A program made the translations under genes and the position numbers. Below are positions 61,201-64,000 of a stretch of 64,000 nt of DNA, piece by piece. Under the pieces are notes generated by a model. That model ran no database searches. It had not been told where the DNA came from and was given only the letters and a program-made list of their open reading frames with translations. Positions within the stretch are counted from its first letter, which is position 1; the number at the start of each line of letters is the position of its first letter. The DNA is from Novosphingobium sp. FKTRR1. GTDB taxonomy: Bacteria > Pseudomonadota > Alphaproteobacteria > Sphingomonadales > Sphingomonadaceae. The stretch is from assembly GCF_020404405.1 (NCBI RefSeq), contig NZ_JAIZDA010000011.1:1-64000 (forward strand), in the 5' to 3' direction.

Positions 61201-61218
61201 TTAGAAGATAAATTCTAA
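61201..61218. promoter_or_regulatory. Shared operator site 6 (DUF6379/isomerase operon side)
   Basis: TTAGAA-GATAAA-TTCTAA has perfect 6-bp arms and is the best match to the cluster consensus. It lies 58 bp before the second DUF6379-like gene. Confidence 0.8.
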
Positions 61219-61275
61219 TTTAGGCGTCCGGTCATGATACCGCCGGTCGCATCCGCTTGCAGGGGAGGGCTTGAA

Positions 61276-61656
61276 ATGCTGCCAGTCGAACGTGTCATTG
61301 GTGACGGTGGCCTGTCCGCAGGCCCCGACGGCGGGCGGCTCGACGTGCGGCTGCCGTGGTACCGGTCGCTGCCACTCTCGACCGTGCGGGTAGAGGCGCT
61401 GGAAGTGGATGGTGCACAAATCCCGTTGGAAAGCCTGCGCTTCGAACTGGATGGCGGATCGTGGACACTGGCAGAGCTTGAGGATCAGACCGACCGCTTC
61501 TGGTTCGTGCTCGACAGTGCGCGGCTGGTCATACCCGGCCTGTCGCTTGCACCCGGCAGCGCGCACCGGGTGGCGCTGACGATCAGTCTGTTTCCGCCCT
61601 ACATTCCCGGCATGAAGCGCGCCAACGCGCAGTCCGAGACATTGCTCGTCCGCTGA
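61276..61656 (+). CDS. DUF6379-like small subunit, proposed C-glycoside deglycosidase beta subunit (copy 2)
   Basis: A 126-aa beta-sandwich protein: VRLPWYRSLPLSTVRVEALE, VDGAQIPLESLRFELDGGSW, then LAELEDQTDRFWFVLDSARL and HRVALTISLFPPYIPGM. The LPWYRSLPLS and PPYIPGM segments are typical of the DUF6379 subunit of C-glycoside deglycosidases. ATG 61276 follows AGGGGAGGG. The isomerase-like partner starts 37 bp later, so the gene order is reversed relative to copy 1. Confidence 0.78.
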   Translation: MLPVERVIGDGGLSAGPDGGRLDVRLPWYRSLPLSTVRVEALEVDGAQIPLESLRFELDGGSWTLAELEDQTDRFWFVLDSARLVIPGLSLAPGSAHRVALTISLFPPYIPGMKRANAQSETLLVR

Positions 61657-61693
61657 GCGGCCGCCGTTTGGTGACGAGAAGGAGAAGGCAACC

Positions 61694-62692
61694 ATGACGA
61701 CCAAGACCGGTGTGATCGAAACCAGCGCCACGCTCTATGCCTACACCAACGAATACATTTCACGGCAATACGGCTTTGAAGACCTGTTGCGCGAAGTGGC
61801 GCGTCGCGGGCAGGGCCCCGGTGTCGAAGTTGTCGGCTTCCAGTCGATCCGGGGCTTCCCCGATGTCGATGACGCGTTCGCCGAGCGATTCCGTGAACTG
61901 ATCGCGGAACTCGGACTGCGCCCCACCTCGCTGGCGATCAATTCGGACCGCTTCCTCAAGCCCGGTCAGCCGGTGGCCGACGATGTGCTGGCCGAATACC
62001 ATCGTCGCCAGATGCGCGCGGCCGTGAAGCTGGGCTTTCCGATCTTGCGCTACCAATTCGCCACGCCGCCGTCGCTGGTCCGCGAACTTGCGCCCTATGC
62101 CGAGGATCTGGGTCTGAAACTGGGGCTTGAGGTGCATGCACCGGCCCATGCGCACCATCCGCTCGTGCTCGCCTATCGCGAGGTCTACGAGCAGGTCAAC
62201 TCGCCCGCGCTGGGCTGGATACCCGACTTCGGCGGCACGGCAGAGCGCCTTCCGCAAAGCTTTCTGGACGCATCGCGCGCGCGGGGCGTGCCCGAAGGCC
62301 TTATCGCGCTGTTGCTCGAGATCTGGCCGGAGCCGGGCGAATCGCACGTCCGCGCGGGCAAGTTGCGCGAGATCGCCACTCGCGATGGCCATGCGTCCGA
62401 GCACATTCAGGCCGTCAGCCTCATCTTCTTCATTCTGGCCAAAAACGATCCTCGTGGCTGGTCCGAACTGGTCGATCGCACCATCCACATCCACGGCAAG
62501 TTCTATGGCGTCGATGCCGATGGCCGCGAAGAGGCGATCGATTACGACACGATCCTGCCGATCTTCCGCGATGGCGGGTTTTCCGGCACGATTTGCAGCG
62601 AATGGGAAGGCCACGCCTACATGGTCGCCGACGCCTTCGACAAAGTCGCCGCGCATCAGGCGATGTGCCGCCGCATTCTGGACGCGGCGTGA
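61694..62692 (+). CDS. Isomerase-like TIM barrel, proposed C-glycoside deglycosidase alpha subunit (copy 2)
   Basis: A 332-aa xylose-isomerase-like protein with the complete metal site: KLGLEVHAPAHAHH, GWIPDFGGTAERL, IHIHGKFYGVD and ICSEWEGHAY. The HGKFYGV segment parallels copy 1. ATG 61694 has GAAGGAGAAGG upstream. It pairs with the DUF6379-like gene before it, and the pair is expressed divergently from copy 1 through the control region with operator sites 5 and 6. Confidence 0.78.
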   Translation: MTTKTGVIETSATLYAYTNEYISRQYGFEDLLREVARRGQGPGVEVVGFQSIRGFPDVDDAFAERFRELIAELGLRPTSLAINSDRFLKPGQPVADDVLAEYHRRQMRAAVKLGFPILRYQFATPPSLVRELAPYAEDLGLKLGLEVHAPAHAHHPLVLAYREVYEQVNSPALGWIPDFGGTAERLPQSFLDASRARGVPEGLIALLLEIWPEPGESHVRAGKLREIATRDGHASEHIQAVSLIFFILAKNDPRGWSELVDRTIHIHGKFYGVDADGREEAIDYDTILPIFRDGGFSGTICSEWEGHAYMVADAFDKVAAHQAMCRRILDAA

Positions 62693-62720
62693 CGCATTAG
62701 AGGCGGTGCCGATGGTCATG

Positions 62721-62749
62721 AAGGCCCGGGACAGAGGTTCCCGGACCTT
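62721..62749. terminator. Hairpin between convergent isomerase-like and GH1 genes
   Basis: AAGGCCCGGGA and TCCCGGACCTT form an 11-bp stem with one mismatch over a short loop, midway between two convergent stops. There is no T-run, so it is only a probable terminator. Confidence 0.45.
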
Positions 62750-62764
62750 CGTCGAGCGGTCGCT

Positions 62765-64000
62765 CTACAACGAGTTGCGGCGGGCAATGTCGGCCAGCAC
62801 CGCAGCGCTTGGCTTGGCGGTCCGGCGGAAGGTCTGGCGGTCGAGCGTATGCAGCCCGAAGTGGATGCGATAGCCGAACAACCATTCGAAGTTGTCGATC
62901 AGTGACCAGTGGACATAGCCCAGCACCGGCACGCCTTCGTCGATGGCAACCTTGAGTTCGCGCAAGGCGGCGGGGATCAACCAGGCGCGGATCGTGTCGT
63001 CATCGGTGCCGACGCCATGTTCGGTCACGATCACCGGCACTTTCGCCACCGCGTGCGCATGGCGGACTGCGCCAGCCAGCGATCCGGGCCACACTTCTGC
63101 GCCCATCGTGTTGCGCCGGGCATCCGACGGCGCGGGGAGCAGGCCCTTGCTGCTCCACACCTTGCGTTCGTAGTTCTGCACGCCGACGAAGTCGTCAGCC
63201 TGCGCCGCGCGCAGCCATTCGCCATAGAACCGTTCGCGCATCGCATCACGCAGCGAGTTCGGCCCAACCGCCTGATCGTCCATCATGGCCAGGCTCACCC
63301 CCACGGGAAGATCGCCGCGCACCGCCTTGATCGCCGCGCGCCCTGCCTTGTGTCCGGCGATCTGGTTGGCGCGGAAGCGTGCAGGGTCGGCGACGTACAG
63401 CGAACTGCCCGCGCTGAAGCGGTCAGAGCCCATCGCGCGCGCGGCGGCTTCCTGCGTGGCCTTGTCTGCCGCAACAAGGTCGCCAGGCAGCAGTTCGCCC
63501 AACAGGCCCGCCAGATTGGGCTCATTCAGCGTCGTGGCACGGCTGATGCCGCCTGCCAGATGGCGCGCCGCGCGGTCGCAATAGCGGGCGAACAGCGACG
63601 GGGCGTCAGGGTGATGCCACCCGCCTTGGCCCGCGAACCAGCGCGGAGTGGTGAAATGGTTGAACGTGACCATCGGCGCGATACCGCGCTCGCGGCACCC
63701 TTCGATCATCGCCTTGTAGTGATCGAGCATGGCGATCGAGAACTGGCCCGGCTGCGGCTCGATTCGCGCCCATTCCAAGCTGAAACGATAGGTGTTGAGG
63801 CCCAGACCCTTCACCAGATCGAGGTCGGTCCGCCACAGTTCGAAGCTGTTGGCCGCATCGCCCGAAGGTTCGGCAAAGGTGGTCGGTTTTACGTTCTCCA
63901 TCAGCCAGATGTCGGCGTTGACGTTGTTGCCTTCGACCTGATGACCCGCTGTTGCAGCGCCCCACAGAAAATCCTTGGGAAAGGCGGGTACCGGACCTGT
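62765..64000 (-). CDS. GH1 beta-glycosidase, N-terminus beyond the window
   Basis: At least 411 aa of a glycoside hydrolase family 1 enzyme; the frame continues off the right edge (it reads FPKDFLWGAATAGHQVEG just inside it, the usual N-terminal GH1 segment, so only a few residues are missing). Acid/base Glu in ATTLNEPNL; nucleophile Glu in VIVTEHGVGT, where most GH1 enzymes have T-E-N-G. The conserved WSLIDNFEWLFGY near the C-terminus is present. No signal is visible. It is probably a cytoplasmic beta-glucosidase of the cluster. Confidence 0.9.
   Translation of the reverse strand, partial: TGPVPAFPKDFLWGAATAGHQVEGNNVNADIWLMENVKPTTFAEPSGDAANSFELWRTDLDLVKGLGLNTYRFSLEWARIEPQPGQFSIAMLDHYKAMIEGCRERGIAPMVTFNHFTTPRWFAGQGGWHHPDAPSLFARYCDRAARHLAGGISRATTLNEPNLAGLLGELLPGDLVAADKATQEAAARAMGSDRFSAGSSLYVADPARFRANQIAGHKAGRAAIKAVRGDLPVGVSLAMMDDQAVGPNSLRDAMRERFYGEWLRAAQADDFVGVQNYERKVWSSKGLLPAPSDARRNTMGAEVWPGSLAGAVRHAHAVAKVPVIVTEHGVGTDDDTIRAWLIPAALRELKVAIDEGVPVLGYVHWSLIDNFEWLFGYRIHFGLHTLDRQTFRRTAKPSAAVLADIARRNSL

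Overview
The window is GC-rich DNA with tightly packed genes, many start/stop overlaps, and a family mix typical of a sphingomonad-like alphaproteobacterium. The indicators are FixL/FixJ-type two-component genes, an EipA (DUF1134) envelope protein, a large TonB-dependent receptor, Tat-exported GMC-type dehydrogenase parts and IorAB-type periplasmic molybdoenzymes. The genus assignment is inference only.

Layout. 1-8.5 kb: a PAS histidine kinase, a FixJ-type regulator and a lone receiver; an MFS exporter; a three-gene periplasmic oxidase operon (triheme cytochrome c, 2Fe-2S subunit, molybdopterin subunit); and a Dps gene. 8.9-19.0 kb: an integrated element bounded by 14-bp direct repeats, one of them being the 3' end of a tRNA-Ser(GCU) gene. 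It carries a P4-type integrase, an AlpA-like regulator, a CHC2/TOPRIM primase, a DUF3987 protein, a DUF433/DUF5615 toxin-antitoxin pair and several unknown cargo genes. 19.4-30.1 kb: chromosomal housekeeping and stress genes (eipA, aromatic aminotransferase, phosphatase, NmrA/HxlR divergent pair, VOC protein, purU, glutathione-dependent formaldehyde dehydrogenase, a double-retropepsin/TPR protein, a DUF885 peptidase). 30.7-39.7 kb: a polyamine uptake and catabolism region (PotHIG-type ABC transporter, LysR, cupin, spermidine-dehydrogenase-like flavoprotein, GntR, aldehyde dehydrogenase). 39.9-42.5 kb: a Tat-exported DUF3237 protein and a secreted CocE-type hydrolase.

The most interesting part is 42.5-64 kb. 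It is a glycoside-catabolism cluster: TetR, luciferase-like monooxygenase, GH3, MFS permease, Gfo/Idh/MocA oxidoreductase, three TIM-barrel sugar isomerase-like proteins, TonB receptor, a Tat-exported GMC dehydrogenase pair, a Rieske oxygenase, GH43, a second GMC oxidoreductase, GH1, and two copies of a small DUF6379-like beta-sandwich protein, each beside an isomerase-like gene. DUF6379 plus a TIM-barrel isomerase is the composition of the known C-glycoside deglycosidases, which act after C3 oxidation of the sugar. The cluster therefore reads as a pathway: outer-membrane uptake, oxidation to 3-keto-glycosides, C-C (and O-) bond cleavage, then aglycone oxidation.

A palindromic site with core AGAA-N6-TTCT, or a close variant, lies in front of six promoters of this cluster and nowhere that I noticed outside it. 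It overlaps the promoter of the TetR gene, so I propose that this TetR protein is the common regulator. The Rieske gene has in addition a leader with several consecutive perfect hairpins.
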